This document shows, piece after piece, positions 45,292 through 54,698 of a DNA stretch of 64,000 bases. Made by a program: the position numbers and the translations under genes. Position 1 is the stretch's first letter. The number at the start of each line of letters is the position of its first letter. The DNA is taken from assembly GCF_014205215.1 (NCBI RefSeq), contig NZ_JACHNC010000001.1, positions 2,547,001-2,611,000 of the forward strand, read 5' to 3'. The DNA comes from Actinoplanes lobatus. Lineage in GTDB: Bacteria; Actinomycetota; Actinomycetes; Mycobacteriales; Micromonosporaceae. Below the pieces are notes generated by a model, which had not been told where the DNA came from, made no database searches, and saw only the letters and a list, made by a program, of their open reading frames with translations.

Positions 45292-47016
45292 TCAGGAGTC
45301 GCTGCGACGGCGACGTGACGTGAGGAACACCGCGGCTAGGCCGCCGAGCACCAGGGCCGCGCCCGCGATGAACAGGAAGACGACCCGCGGGCCGGTGATC
45401 GGCAGTCCCGCTTCGCCCGAGCCTTCGCCCCCGGCGGTGCCGCCCGGATTGCCCTGACCGGGCCCCTTCTCCGGGGCGACCGCGGCCGCCTCCAGCATGC
45501 CGATGCCCAGATCGGCGACCACACCGGACCGGCCGTAACCGGGCGCGTCCTCGTCGCACACCAGGGTCACCCGGATCGCGGTGGCACGGGCCGCGATCGC
45601 GTCCCCCGAGGCCGCCTGACGCACCTCGCCGAGCGCGACGCGCAGCGTCAGACCGGACCCACCGATCGGCGCGGGGCTCGACTCCGGCTTGCCGAGCCCG
45701 GGAATTCCCGGCACCTTCGGCAGCGGCAGCCCGTCGATCGGAGCCAGCCGAGCCGGAAGCGACTCCAGCGACCGCGCTTCTTCACTCAACGTGATGTCCA
45801 CGTGATCACCAGAGGTAGCCAGCCGAGTCTGCTTGCCGTTCCGGGTGCTGACCTCGACGACGGCGGGCCGGTAGTCGACCCGCCCCTCACCGCCCGCGGT
45901 CATGCTCGCCCGCAGTTCCGGCGCCCGCACCACCCGGATACGAACCTCGTTGTCGACCAGACTGATCCGTCCCGCGGTGATCGTCGCCGACGCGACGGTC
46001 TGCGCGCCTCCAGCGTGCTGCCGCAGCGCGGTCCCGGTGCGGCTGGAAACCATTTCCGGTACGCGGACCAGCGCACCGATCCCCCCACCCGTGACCGTCA
46101 CCCGGCTGATCTCGGCCGCCGACGAGGACACGTCACCCTCGATGGCCCCGCACTCCATCCCGGCCGCCCACACCGCCCGCGCCCGGAGCCGCCCCGGCCC
46201 GACCCGCACCGGACCGAACTGCTCGGTCCCCGTACTCCGCTCCTCGGCCTTGGATTTGACCGGCGGAGCCTGCTGCACCACGAAGTCGCCGGCGCCGCCC
46301 CGGCCGACCTGCCCGTCGAGGATCCGCGCCGCGCCCGCCGACTTGACCGGTCCATCGGCGATGAGCACGCTGCGCGTCTCGCCGAGACCGACACCCCCGA
46401 TGGCGGAATTCCGGCCGCCGCCCGCCTGCTCCCCGGCAGGCAGAGTCCGAGCCCGCTGCTCGCCCCCGGCCCCGTCCTGGCTCGTCACCCCGCCGGAGCC
46501 TTTCGTGGCGCCGCGACCGCCCCGCGCATCGACGCTGTCCGGCGAAGGGCCCATGCCGTTCCCGCCGACCGCGCCGGCACCCCCGGAGCCCGGCCCGTTC
46601 CCGCCCGCGCCCCCGGAGCGTGATCCGCCGGCACTGCCGCCGCCGTCGATGTCCTCCGATCCGATCGGCCCCTCGGCGGAGTCCTCGCCCCCTCCGTTCC
46701 CCGGCCCGTCGAAGGCTCCACCGGCCGGACCGCTACTCCTGCCCGGAGCGCCACCGGCGCTCGGTTTCGACCCGCTCCCGTTCGTTCCCGGGCGACCGTC
46801 CCGGCCGTGCGAGCCGTCGCCCTCCACATCCGCCCCACCCCCGCGCCGATCGGTGATTCCCAGCTCGAGCCGATCGATCCGGAGCAGCTCCGCCGACGAC
46901 TGCGCGGCGTACCGTGCGGGCTGAGCGCAGGTGACCGGCGCGCCGAACGCCGGCGGCGGGGCGGTCAGGAACCCGATCATGACGACACTTGCGGCCACCG
47001 ACCTGGCGGGGTTCAT
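45292..47016 (-). CDS. Cell-wall-anchored protein with LPITG sortase signal
   Basis: 574 residues. A Sec signal peptide (about 1-25, ending AFGAP) is followed by an extremely Gly-rich segment (about 58-210), then two beta-rich regions with Cys pairs (GMECGAIEG, TLVCDEDAP). The C-terminus has LPITG, a helix VVFLFIAGAALVLGGLAAVFL and TSRRRR: a complete sortase sorting signal. ATG 47016 has AAAGGA 7 bases upstream. No sortase gene is in the window. It converges on the WXG-like gene and may be a surface partner of that cassette. Confidence 0.82.
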   Translation of the reverse strand: MNPARSVAASVVMIGFLTAPPPAFGAPVTCAQPARYAAQSSAELLRIDRLELGITDRRGGGADVEGDGSHGRDGRPGTNGSGSKPSAGGAPGRSSGPAGGAFDGPGNGGGEDSAEGPIGSEDIDGGGSAGGSRSGGAGGNGPGSGGAGAVGGNGMGPSPDSVDARGGRGATKGSGGVTSQDGAGGEQRARTLPAGEQAGGGRNSAIGGVGLGETRSVLIADGPVKSAGAARILDGQVGRGGAGDFVVQQAPPVKSKAEERSTGTEQFGPVRVGPGRLRARAVWAAGMECGAIEGDVSSSAAEISRVTVTGGGIGALVRVPEMVSSRTGTALRQHAGGAQTVASATITAGRISLVDNEVRIRVVRAPELRASMTAGGEGRVDYRPAVVEVSTRNGKQTRLATSGDHVDITLSEEARSLESLPARLAPIDGLPLPKVPGIPGLGKPESSPAPIGGSGLTLRVALGEVRQAASGDAIAARATAIRVTLVCDEDAPGYGRSGVVADLGIGMLEAAAVAPEKGPGQGNPGGTAGGEGSGEAGLPITGPRVVFLFIAGAALVLGGLAAVFLTSRRRRSDS

Positions 47017-47163
47017 GGCGAGTCCTTTCGAGGCGTGCGGCGTCTACGGGACTGGCCAACGATGGTCGATTGGGCCGGTTGCGCAGCATCTATGCGACAA
47101 CCCTCGCGGGTAGTTCAAAACCGGCATTTGGTACGGCTTGCGAACCGTCGTAGGGTTGATCGC

Positions 47164-48006
47164 ATGGGCATGCTGTGCGCGGTCAGTTTCAACCGTTACG
47201 GCCGCCTCTACTACCTCGATCCAGCCGGCTTCACCCCGGCCGTCGGTGACCGCGTCCTGGTCCCGACCGACGACGGTCCCGAGGTGGCGGAGTGCGTCTG
47301 GGCGCCGCAATGGGTCGACGAGGACACCTCGGGTTTCCCGAAGGTCGCCGGTCTGGCGGACGATCGTGACCTGAGTCGCGACGAGCAACTCCGCAAGCGC
47401 AAAGCCGAGGCCAAGGTCGCCGCCAAGAAGCTGATCAAGGCCCACGACCTGCCGATGAAGGTCGTGGCCGTCGACCACGTCCTGGACCAGCCCGGCAACG
47501 GCGGCGCCCGCACGACGATCTACTTCACCGCCCCGCACCGGGTCGACTTCCGCTCCCTGGTCCGCGACCTGGGCGCCACCCTGCACTGCCGGGTGGAGTT
47601 GCGGCAGCTCTCGGCCCGCGATTCGGCCCGGGTCCAGGGCGGCATCGGCTCATGCGGCCGCGACCTCTGCTGCGCCACCTTCCTGACCGATTTCGAGCCG
47701 GTCACCATCCGCATGGCAAAGGATCAGGACCTCCCCCTGAACCCGCTGCGAATCTCCGGCGCGTGCGGCCGCCTGATGTGCTGCCTCAAATACGAACACC
47801 CTCTGTACCAGCAGTTCCAGGCCTCAGCCCCGGCCATCGGCTCCCGCGTGACCACCCCCGAGGGCGACGGCCGGGTGGTGGCCCACAGCGTCCCCAAGGA
47901 CGCGGTCGTGGTCCGCATGGACGCCGACGGCTCCCGCTGCTCCTGCAGCCGCGCCTCGGTCTGCGCTCCCCGCCAGGCCCACGACGCCCACTACAACGCC
48001 GAGTAG
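47164..48006 (+). CDS. ricT: PSP1/RicT (YaaT) family protein
   Basis: 280 residues. The PSP1 domain follows an N-terminal VSFNRYGRLYYLDP segment. The Cys motifs CGRDLCCATFL and CGRLMCCLKYEHP match RicT, a subunit of the Fe-S-containing RicA/F/T complex that in Bacillus assists RNase Y and sporulation. The C-terminal CSCSRASVC is an additional Cys cluster. ATG 47164 has TAGGG upstream. In Bacillus, ricT (yaaT) follows holB; here a four-gene cassette separates them. Confidence 0.9.
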   Translation: MGMLCAVSFNRYGRLYYLDPAGFTPAVGDRVLVPTDDGPEVAECVWAPQWVDEDTSGFPKVAGLADDRDLSRDEQLRKRKAEAKVAAKKLIKAHDLPMKVVAVDHVLDQPGNGGARTTIYFTAPHRVDFRSLVRDLGATLHCRVELRQLSARDSARVQGGIGSCGRDLCCATFLTDFEPVTIRMAKDQDLPLNPLRISGACGRLMCCLKYEHPLYQQFQASAPAIGSRVTTPEGDGRVVAHSVPKDAVVVRMDADGSRCSCSRASVCAPRQAHDAHYNAE

Positions 48007-48047
48007 GAGTCGTCCCGAATCGGCATGGTTCATCCAGCTCGCGACTT

Positions 48048-48464
48048 TCAGCTCGGCGCCTGAGCGGCCGCGGCCGCAGCCCGCTCGATACTTTCGCTAC
48101 GACGGACCATCAGTGTCGTCTCCACAACGAACGTGATGATCGTCAGCGCACAGGCGACGATCAGAGCGAGCAGCCCGATCACCATGATCACCGTGCCGGG
48201 CCCGTTGTCGAGAGCGGCGATCCGCGCGGACAGATCCCCTGGTCCACCCGGGCAGTAGCTCTCGGCGCACGAGGGCTCCGACGGCCTCGACAGCTCAAAC
48301 AATCCGAGCAGGATCACGGCGAAGGCCGCGGGCGGGGTGAGCCCGGCAAACCACAGCCGCGCACGGCGGCTCGCCCACCACATCCCCATCCAGGCCACCA
48401 CGAGCAGTCCCGGGAGAACCCAGCACCACCAGGGCAGATCGAAGAAGAAGGACACGTCGGCCAC
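48048..48464 (-). CDS. Small membrane protein of unknown function
   Basis: About 138 residues. A Trp-rich first helix (DLPWWCWVLPGLLVVAWMGMWWA), a second (PPAAFAVILLGLFEL), a loop with two Cys (SCAESYCPGG) and a third helix (VIMVIGLLALIVACALTIITFV). GTG 48464 is close to GGAGAG; GTG 48455 and GTG 48512 are alternatives. It converges on ricT. No family recognised. Confidence 0.6.
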   Translation of the reverse strand: MADVSFFFDLPWWCWVLPGLLVVAWMGMWWASRRARLWFAGLTPPAAFAVILLGLFELSRPSEPSCAESYCPGGPGDLSARIAALDNGPGTVIMVIGLLALIVACALTIITFVVETTLMVRRSESIERAAAAAAQAPS

Positions 48465-48623
48465 CACCTCTCCACACGACCCGACCCGGTCACGGCCGGC
48501 CGGCGACAGCACATCAGCAGCGCCGCTCCTACCAGTATCGTGATCACCGCCAGACCGACGGTGTAGCGCGTTCGAGCGAGAAGCCCGACAGTCACGATGT
48601 CGCCGCGGACCTGTGCCAAAGAA

Positions 48624-48652
48624 GAAACCCCAGGTCGCTGACCTGGGGTTTC
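48624..48652 (-). terminator. Terminator of the tRNA-Thr gene
   Basis: A perfect 13-bp stem (48624-48636 with 48640-48652) with a 3-base loop lies 7 bases after the tRNA 3' end on the minus strand, followed there by TTCTTTGG. Confidence 0.85.
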
Positions 48653-48659
48653 TCTACTG

Positions 48660-48733
48660 AGCCGCCTGACGGAATCGAACCGTCGACCTACGCATTACGA
48701 GTGCGTCGCTCTAGCCGACTGAGCTAAGGCGGC
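48660..48733 (-). tRNA. tRNA-Thr (anticodon CGT)
   Basis: A 74-base cloverleaf on the minus strand. The 7-bp acceptor stem GCCGCCT/AGGCGGC, D arm with GCTC...GAGC, anticodon loop CTCGTAA with CGT, and T arm with GACGGTTCGATTCCGTC are all present. CCA is not encoded. Confidence 0.95.
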
Positions 48734-48791
48734 AACGGTTAGTCATCCTACTGCATAGACGGACACCCGCTCATCGGGGGAGGATCGTTCG

Positions 48792-50501
48792 GTGGCCATC
48801 GTTCCTCGACAGCATCCTGCCCGGCCCGAGACGAATGAGCCGAACCGGCCACGCAGCCTCGACCCACAGGAGCTCGGCTTCACCCGGAAAGGGCCGATCG
48901 GCTGGCTGGCGCCGTTGCTCCTGCTCAGCACCGGGTTGCGGGCGGTGTTGCACCTGTTCTTCGGGGCGTACCTGGACAAGCGTGAGCTGCAGAACGCGCT
49001 GGACGGCGACGTCTTCGACCACTCCACCACGGCGACCGGCGAGCTGTGGCTGGACTACGTGGCCGACCTGGGGGACGGGTTCGACGCCACGTACTCGGTG
49101 GCCTACCTGTTGTCGCAGGAGGACCTGGAGGTCGACGGCGAGCGGCTGCCCCGCGGCCGGCTGCTGCTGATGGGTGGCGACCAGGTGTACCCGCTGGCCA
49201 GCGGCGACGGCTACGAGAACCGGATGAAGGGCCCGTACCGTGCGGCTCTTCCGGAGGCGCCGGCCGGTGCGCCGCGGCCGACCCTGTTCGCGCTGCCCGG
49301 CAACCACGACTGGTACGACGGGCTCACCGCCTTCCTGCGCCTGTTCGCCCGGCGTAAGGACGGGCACATCGGCGGCTGGCGTACCGAGCAGCGCCGGTCG
49401 TACTTCGCGGTGAAGCTGCCCGCGAACTGGTGGCTGTTCGCGGTGGACGAGCAGTTCGGGGCGTACATCGACGACCCGCAGCTGCTGTATTTCGAGAAGG
49501 CCGCCGAGCAGGTCGGCCCGGACGACCGGGTCATCATCATGACGCCGTCGCCGACGTGGGTGAAGGCGAAGGACAACCCGCACGCGTACGACGCCGTCGA
49601 CTACTTCATCCGGACCATCGTGGCGCCGACGCAGGCCCAGGTGCGGGTGCTGGTGTCCGGGGACCTGCACCACTACGCGCGGTTCTCCGGGGAGGACCGG
49701 GAGCTGATCACCTGCGGTGGCGGTGGGGCCTACACGCTGGGCACCCAGAACCTGCCGGACCACATCATGGTGCCGCCGAAGGAGACGCTGACCCGCAGCC
49801 GCAGCCGCAGCCTCCGGTACGACCTGCGCGCCAGTTTCCCGGACGCGCCGACCTCATGGCGGATGGGCTGGGGCGTCTTCCACCGGATCCTGCTGCGCAA
49901 CGCCGGGTTCGCCAACCTGCTCGGCATCATCCACACGCTGACCATGCTGGCCATGGCGGGCGCGGCGAGTCAGGGCGGCAACATCCAGCGGCTGTTCAGC
50001 ATCCCGCTGGTGCTCATGCTCGTACTGATCATGGCCGGAACCGTCGCCTTCGCGAAACCGGACGGCCATGCCCGGCACTGGGTCCTCGGGGTGGCACACG
50101 GCCTGACCCAGATCGTCCTGGCGATCGGCGGCACGTGGGTGTGGTTGCAGCTCCCGTTCCGCGACTGGCCATGGCCAGGCCCACTCGCGGTGGCGGCCTT
50201 CGTCTACGGCCCGCTGATCGCGATCCTCTCCAGCCAGGTGGTGGCGCTGTACCTGCTGATCGCCGCCCGCTTCGGCGTGAACCTCAACGAGCTTTTCGCC
50301 GGCCAGGGCATCGAGGACGCCAAGAGCTTCCTGCGCATGCACATCACGCCCGACGGCTCACTCACCATCCACCCGATCGGCATCGACCGGGTCTGTCACG
50401 ACTGGGTGGCCGACCCCGACGGCGATCCGCACGCGTCCTGGCTGCGCCCGGCCACACCGTTGACCGCACACGGCATCGAGCCTCCGATCAGGATCGACTG
50501 A
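48792..50501 (+). CDS. Membrane-anchored metallophosphoesterase
   Basis: 569 residues. A first membrane helix (about 36-56) precedes a calcineurin-like phosphoesterase domain with metal-binding motifs GGDQVYP near 128, PGNHDWYDG near 169 and SGDLHHYARF near 296. Three or four helices follow (about 390-500), then a soluble tail. GTG 48792 has GGGGGAGG upstream. The normal GD-x-GDxxD motif is reduced to GGDQ, with the first metal ligand apparently changed. Substrate unknown. Confidence 0.85.
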   Translation: MAIVPRQHPARPETNEPNRPRSLDPQELGFTRKGPIGWLAPLLLLSTGLRAVLHLFFGAYLDKRELQNALDGDVFDHSTTATGELWLDYVADLGDGFDATYSVAYLLSQEDLEVDGERLPRGRLLLMGGDQVYPLASGDGYENRMKGPYRAALPEAPAGAPRPTLFALPGNHDWYDGLTAFLRLFARRKDGHIGGWRTEQRRSYFAVKLPANWWLFAVDEQFGAYIDDPQLLYFEKAAEQVGPDDRVIIMTPSPTWVKAKDNPHAYDAVDYFIRTIVAPTQAQVRVLVSGDLHHYARFSGEDRELITCGGGGAYTLGTQNLPDHIMVPPKETLTRSRSRSLRYDLRASFPDAPTSWRMGWGVFHRILLRNAGFANLLGIIHTLTMLAMAGAASQGGNIQRLFSIPLVLMLVLIMAGTVAFAKPDGHARHWVLGVAHGLTQIVLAIGGTWVWLQLPFRDWPWPGPLAVAAFVYGPLIAILSSQVVALYLLIAARFGVNLNELFAGQGIEDAKSFLRMHITPDGSLTIHPIGIDRVCHDWVADPDGDPHASWLRPATPLTAHGIEPPIRID

Positions 50502-50553
50502 AACCGTCGTCCTCGATCAAGTCGGCGGCCGGTGTGTTCCCTACGGTGTGAGC

Positions 50554-51297
50554 ATGGATGCGAGTCGTGGTGTCGTGCTCATCACCGGTGCGAGCGCCGG
50601 CCTGGGCGAGGAGATGGCCCGGCAGTTCGCCGCGCTCGGCTACGACCTGGCGCTCTGCGCCCGGCGGGTGGATCGCCTGGAGGCGTTGCGTGCCGAGCTG
50701 ACCGGGACCAGGGTCAGTGTGAAGGCGCTGGACGTGACCGACGACGAGGCGGTCTTCACGGTGTTCCGGGAGTTCGCCGCCGAGTTCGGCCGCATCGACC
50801 GGGTGATCGTCAACGCCGGGCTGGGCAAGGGCGCCCCGCTGGGCACCGGCCGCCCGGACGCGAACCGGGACACCGCCCGGGTCAACTTCCTCGGCGCGCT
50901 GACGCAGATGGAGGCGGCTTGCGAGATCTTCCGCGCCCAGAAGCGCGGCCACCTGGTGGTCGTGTCGTCGATGTCGGCGCTGCGCGGCATGCGGAAGTCG
51001 ATGACCACATACGCCGCCACCAAGGCCGGTGTCGCCGCCCTGGCCGAGGGGTTGCGCTCGGAGCGGATTCCCGGGGTCGACGTCTCGGTCGTCTACCCCG
51101 GCTACATCCGGTCGGAGATGAACGCGCACGTCCAGCAGCGGACCCGTTTCATGGTGGACACCGAGACCGGCGTACGCGCGATGGTCGCCGCCATCGAGAA
51201 GCGCCGCGCCAGGGCGTACGTTCCGGCGTGGCCGTGGGTGCCGATCGGCGTGGCCATGCGCGTACTGCCGCTCTCGGCAGTACGCAGGATGGTCTAA
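50554..51297 (+). CDS. Short-chain dehydrogenase/reductase (SDR)
   Basis: 247 residues, a classical SDR: cofactor motif TGASAGLGEE, NAG in VIVNAGLGKG, Ser in VVSSMSALRG, catalytic YAATKAG (YxxxK). ATG 50554 is preferred; GTG 50548 is 6 bases upstream. It starts 52 bases after the phosphoesterase stop and could be co-transcribed with it. Substrate unknown. Confidence 0.92.
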   Translation: MDASRGVVLITGASAGLGEEMARQFAALGYDLALCARRVDRLEALRAELTGTRVSVKALDVTDDEAVFTVFREFAAEFGRIDRVIVNAGLGKGAPLGTGRPDANRDTARVNFLGALTQMEAACEIFRAQKRGHLVVVSSMSALRGMRKSMTTYAATKAGVAALAEGLRSERIPGVDVSVVYPGYIRSEMNAHVQQRTRFMVDTETGVRAMVAAIEKRRARAYVPAWPWVPIGVAMRVLPLSAVRRMV

Positions 51298-51309
51298 GCC
51301 CGACCGGTA

Positions 51310-51337
51310 GACCTGTGCGGCGTCAGCCGCCCAGGTC
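51310..51337. terminator. Hairpin between convergent SDR and MFS genes
   Basis: A 12-bp stem with one mismatch (51310-51321 with 51326-51337) and a 4-base loop, overlapping the last codons of the MFS gene. It could serve both genes. Confidence 0.5.
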
Positions 51338-52525
51338 GGATCGAGCGGCGCCAGCCGCCCGATCAGGCTCGCGTAGAGCCGGCGTCAGCACGATCGACAG
51401 CACCAGCAGCATCGCCACTGCGAGCAGTCCTCGCGAGACCGTGTAGTGGTCGCCGAGGAAGCCGATCAGGGGTGGCCCGCCGAGGAAGGCGCAGTAGCCG
51501 ATCGAGGCGACCACCCCGACGCGGGCGGGGGCGCGGGACGGCTCGTCGGCGGCGGCGCTCATCCCGACGGGGAAGCCGAGGGACGCGCCCAGCCCCCAGA
51601 GCAGGGCGCCGGCGAAGGCGACCGGGGTGGACGGTCCGAAGACGAAGATCAGCAGCCCGCCCAGGCCGATCACCGCGAGGGCCCGTAGCACCGGGACCCG
51701 GCCGTAGCGGTCCAGCAGGTTGGGGCCGTACCAGCGGCCGACCGTCATGGCGGCCAGGAACAGCGCGAAGGCGAGTGTGCCGGTGGCCGCCGTGGTGCCG
51801 TAGTCGTCGATCAGGGCGATGTTGATCCAGTCGATGCCGGCGCCTTCGGTGAGCGCGAAGGCCAGTACGAACACGCCGATCAGCAGGGTGCGTGGCTCGC
51901 GCCAGGCGGCCAGCGCGCTGAATGTGCCGCCGCCGGGTTCGGGTTCGGTCTCGTCCGGCACGAATCCGCGGACCGACACGACGACGGCCCCGGTCACCAG
52001 CAGGCAGGCGAGGACCACGTGCCAGGTGACCCCGATGCCGGCTTTGACCACCGCGGCGCCGACCAGTGCTCCGGCGACGGTGCCGATGCTGTACCCGGCG
52101 TGGAACCGGGACATGATCGAGCGGCCGATCTTCCGTTCCACGACGGCGGCCTGGACGTTCATGGCGACGTCCCATGCGCCGGTGGAGAAGCCGTACAGGT
52201 AGAGCGCCACGACCACCGGGACGACCCCGAAGTGGTAGCCGATCGCCGCGGCCGACAGCGACACGCCCAGCATGACCGCCATGGTGCCGACCATGGCCCG
52301 CGACCCGAACCGGTGGACCAGGTGACCGGCCAGCGGGAGCGACGTGATCGAGCCGGCCGCGATGGCGAGCAGGACCAGCCCGAGTTCCGACGGGCTGAGC
52401 CCCAGGTGGTCGCGGATCTGCGGGATCCGGGACGCGAAGGTCGCCATGGCGACGCCGAGGAAGATGAAGGTGATGTAGACGGAGCGGGTGCTGACCCGCG
52501 GTTCTGACGTCTCGACCGTGCTCAA
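51323..52525 (-). CDS. MFS transporter
   Basis: About 400 residues with 12 membrane helices. FLGVAMATFASRIPQIRDHLGLSPSELG is helix 1 and the following loop; LVHRFGSRAMVG is the loop 2-3 motif. The family is similar to sugar or drug MFS proteins with a GAWDVAMNVQAAVVE segment. A TTG at 52525 is preferred because a GTG at 52567 would place the start inside the divergent gene's -10 box. Neither has a clear ribosome site. Confidence 0.85.
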   Translation of the reverse strand: MSTVETSEPRVSTRSVYITFIFLGVAMATFASRIPQIRDHLGLSPSELGLVLLAIAAGSITSLPLAGHLVHRFGSRAMVGTMAVMLGVSLSAAAIGYHFGVVPVVVALYLYGFSTGAWDVAMNVQAAVVERKIGRSIMSRFHAGYSIGTVAGALVGAAVVKAGIGVTWHVVLACLLVTGAVVVSVRGFVPDETEPEPGGGTFSALAAWREPRTLLIGVFVLAFALTEGAGIDWINIALIDDYGTTAATGTLAFALFLAAMTVGRWYGPNLLDRYGRVPVLRALAVIGLGGLLIFVFGPSTPVAFAGALLWGLGASLGFPVGMSAAADEPSRAPARVGVVASIGYCAFLGGPPLIGFLGDHYTVSRGLLAVAMLLVLSIVLTPALREPDRAAGAARSDLGG

Positions 52526-52586
52526 GCGATGACCCCGTGTGATTGTGAAAGCGTCCTCACAAGTCACGTTATCTAAACTTCGGACT

Positions 52587-53729
52587 GTGCAGCAGGGGCC
52601 GGAGTGGGATGTCGCGGTGGTGGGAGCAGGTCCGGCGGGGTTGTCCGCGGCGCACGCGGCGGCGTCCGCCGGGGCCCGGGTGATCGTGCTGGAGCGGGCC
52701 GAGCACCCGCGCTACAAGACGTGCGGCGGCGGCCTGCTGGGCGTTTCGCTGCGCTTGAGCGCGCCCCGGCTCGACGTGCCGGCGCGGGATCGGATCCACG
52801 CGGTGACCTTCACCCATGACGGCCGCCGCGGTTTCACCCGCCGCTCCGCGGACGGGCCGGTCGTGACCATGGTCCAGCGCGATGACTTCGATCACGCCTG
52901 GTGCCGGGCCGCGGTTCGAGCCGGAGCGATCGTACGGGAGAACGCCCTGGTCCGTGCCGTTTCCCAGGATGACGGTACGGCTACCGTGACGCTCGCCGAC
53001 GACAGCACCGTGTCGGCGCGGGTGGTGATCGGCGCGGACGGTTCGGCCGGGGTGACCGCCCGGCATGTCGGGGTCGTCTTCGACCAGCAGGATCTGGGGC
53101 TGGAGGTGGAGCTGGCCGCGAGCGAGACCGACCGGCAGCGCTGGCGGGGCCGGTTGCTGCTCGACTGGGGCCGGGTGCCCGGCTCGTACGGCTGGCTCTT
53201 CCCCAAGGGCGACCAGCTCACCGTGGGTGTGATCATGGCGAAGGGCCGTGGCGCCGAGACCAGGCGCTACCTGCGGGAGTTCGTCGCCCGGCTGGGCCTG
53301 GCCGACCGTGTGGTGCTGCGCGACTCAGGCCATCTGACCCGCTGCCGCAGCGCCTCCGCCCCGGTGCGCCGTGGCCGGGTGCTGGTCGCCGGTGATGCGG
53401 CCGGTCTGCTGGAACCCTGGACCAGGGAGGGCATCAGCTACGCGCTGCGCTCGGGTACCTGGGCCGGCACGGTCGCGGCCGGCGGTGGTGACCTGGACGA
53501 GTACGACCGCATGATCGGAACGGATCTCGCCCCGGAGATGGCGGCCGGGCGCCGCCTGTTGAGCCTGTTCGGCCGCCATCCGGGGCTGGTCCACGCGCTG
53601 CTGGCCAGTCCGCTGGGCTGGCGTGCCTTCACGCGTTTCTGCCAGGGCGACTTCTCGATGGCCCGGGTGCTGCGGCGGCGGGCCGTCGACGCGGCGGTGA
53701 GTCTGCTGGGCGGCCGGCCGGCCGGTTGA
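52587..53729 (+). CDS. Geranylgeranyl reductase family FAD-dependent oxidoreductase
   Basis: 380 residues. The dinucleotide fold VVGAGPAGLSAAHAAASAGARVIVLERAE starts the protein. HPRYKTCGGGLLG and GDAAGLLEPWTREGISYALRSG are typical of geranylgeranyl reductase-like flavoproteins, which reduce prenyl side chains of lipids or quinones. GTG 52587 has no ribosome site but lies 12 bases after a TATCTA box, fitting a leaderless message. A long GC-rich hairpin covers its 3' end. Confidence 0.88.
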   Translation: MQQGPEWDVAVVGAGPAGLSAAHAAASAGARVIVLERAEHPRYKTCGGGLLGVSLRLSAPRLDVPARDRIHAVTFTHDGRRGFTRRSADGPVVTMVQRDDFDHAWCRAAVRAGAIVRENALVRAVSQDDGTATVTLADDSTVSARVVIGADGSAGVTARHVGVVFDQQDLGLEVELAASETDRQRWRGRLLLDWGRVPGSYGWLFPKGDQLTVGVIMAKGRGAETRRYLREFVARLGLADRVVLRDSGHLTRCRSASAPVRRGRVLVAGDAAGLLEPWTREGISYALRSGTWAGTVAAGGGDLDEYDRMIGTDLAPEMAAGRRLLSLFGRHPGLVHALLASPLGWRAFTRFCQGDFSMARVLRRRAVDAAVSLLGGRPAG

Positions 53730-53743
53730 GCCCGGCCGGCCGG
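53714..53743. terminator. Self-complementary hairpin between convergent genes
   Basis: A perfect 12-bp stem of CCGG units (53714-53725 with 53732-53743) with a 6-base loop spans the stop of the reductase gene and the gap to the DUF6226-like gene. Confidence 0.6.
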
Positions 53744-53750
53744 CACACGG

Positions 53751-54332
53751 CTAATACGAGCGGAGCTGCCAGGGCGCCCATTGGACCGGCGCGGCGAAAC
53801 CACCACGCCGGGCGTCCCTGGCCCCGTCCGCCGAGAGGGGTCCCTCGCGGTCGGATTTCACTCCGGAGCCGATCAGCCGGGTCTCGAACCATGACCCGCT
53901 CAGCCCTCGGCGGACCCGTTCCCACAGCCCGCCCTCGATGAGCGCGTCGGCGTGGGTCCGCAGGTGGTCGATGAGGATTTTCGGGTCCTCGTCGCAGGCG
54001 TCACAGGAGCAGGTCGGCAGGGGTTCGTTCCACCAGCGGCCGAGGCGCAGGCGCAGGCCCGGGTCGGCGAACTGGACCGCCAGCGGGGCCGCGGTGGGTG
54101 TGCGGGGGATGAGCCGGACGGTTCGTACGAGCGCTTCGTCGCGCCCGAGTGGTTCTTTGCCCTCCCGGCGCTCCACCTGGTACCGCTCGGTGAGCTCGTC
54201 CAGCAGGGTTTCGGCCGCCTCGTGCAGCGTGGCGAAGCGGTCGGGGTCGGTGGCGTCCGGGTTGCCGTCCACCACTGCAGTATGCCGCGCTCGGCCCGCG
54301 GCATCCGGACACACCGGGGGAAGGTGAGTCAT
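53751..54332 (-). CDS. DUF6226-like hypothetical protein
   Basis: 193 residues. It has no signal peptide. The core ends in TCSCDACDEDPKILIDHL (CxCxxC followed by DEDP), a probable metal-binding motif seen in proteins of this actinobacterial family. ATG 54332 overlaps the TGA of the upstream DUF397 gene (ATGA), so the two are coupled. GTG 54275 is an internal alternative. The C-terminal half is Arg-rich with WAPWQLRSY at the end. Confidence 0.7.
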   Translation of the reverse strand: MTHLPPVCPDAAGRARHTAVVDGNPDATDPDRFATLHEAAETLLDELTERYQVERREGKEPLGRDEALVRTVRLIPRTPTAAPLAVQFADPGLRLRLGRWWNEPLPTCSCDACDEDPKILIDHLRTHADALIEGGLWERVRRGLSGSWFETRLIGSGVKSDREGPLSADGARDARRGGFAAPVQWAPWQLRSY

Positions 54333-54532
54333 TCGTCGAAACCGAAGTCTCCGGCCTTGACTCCGGCCACGAACGCGTCCCACTCCTCCTTTGTGAAGTC
54401 GAGGGGCGTGGCACCGAGGTCCTTGCTGTCACGGATCAGGAACCGGTTCCCGATCCTGGCCACCTCGACACAGGTGCCGGTCGCACATCGCCCACTCCGG
54501 CGCCACCGTGGCTCTTCCGTCGGTTTGATCAT
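54329..54532 (-). CDS. DUF397 domain protein (first copy)
   Basis: 67 residues with the DUF397 pattern: WRRSGRC, then CVEVARIGNRFLIRDSKDLGATPLDFTKEEWDAFVAGVKAG. These small proteins pair with XRE/DUF5753 regulators in Streptomyces development and antibiotic control. ATG 54532 has GGAGG 10 bases upstream. It is coupled to the following DUF6226-like gene by ATGA. Confidence 0.9.
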   Translation of the reverse strand: MIKPTEEPRWRRSGRCATGTCVEVARIGNRFLIRDSKDLGATPLDFTKEEWDAFVAGVKAGDFGFDE

Positions 54533-54698
54533 GTGTGTGCACCTCCGTGACGGTTCGGAATCCACGGTATGCGAATGAACCGGACTCGGCTGGGCACGTA
54601 CATGAATGAAAAAGAGAAAATGCCGCTTATCTCACGGAATGCGAGAAATGCGGCGCCAATTTATTGGGATAAAGCTGTTTTGCGAATAGTTTTGACCG

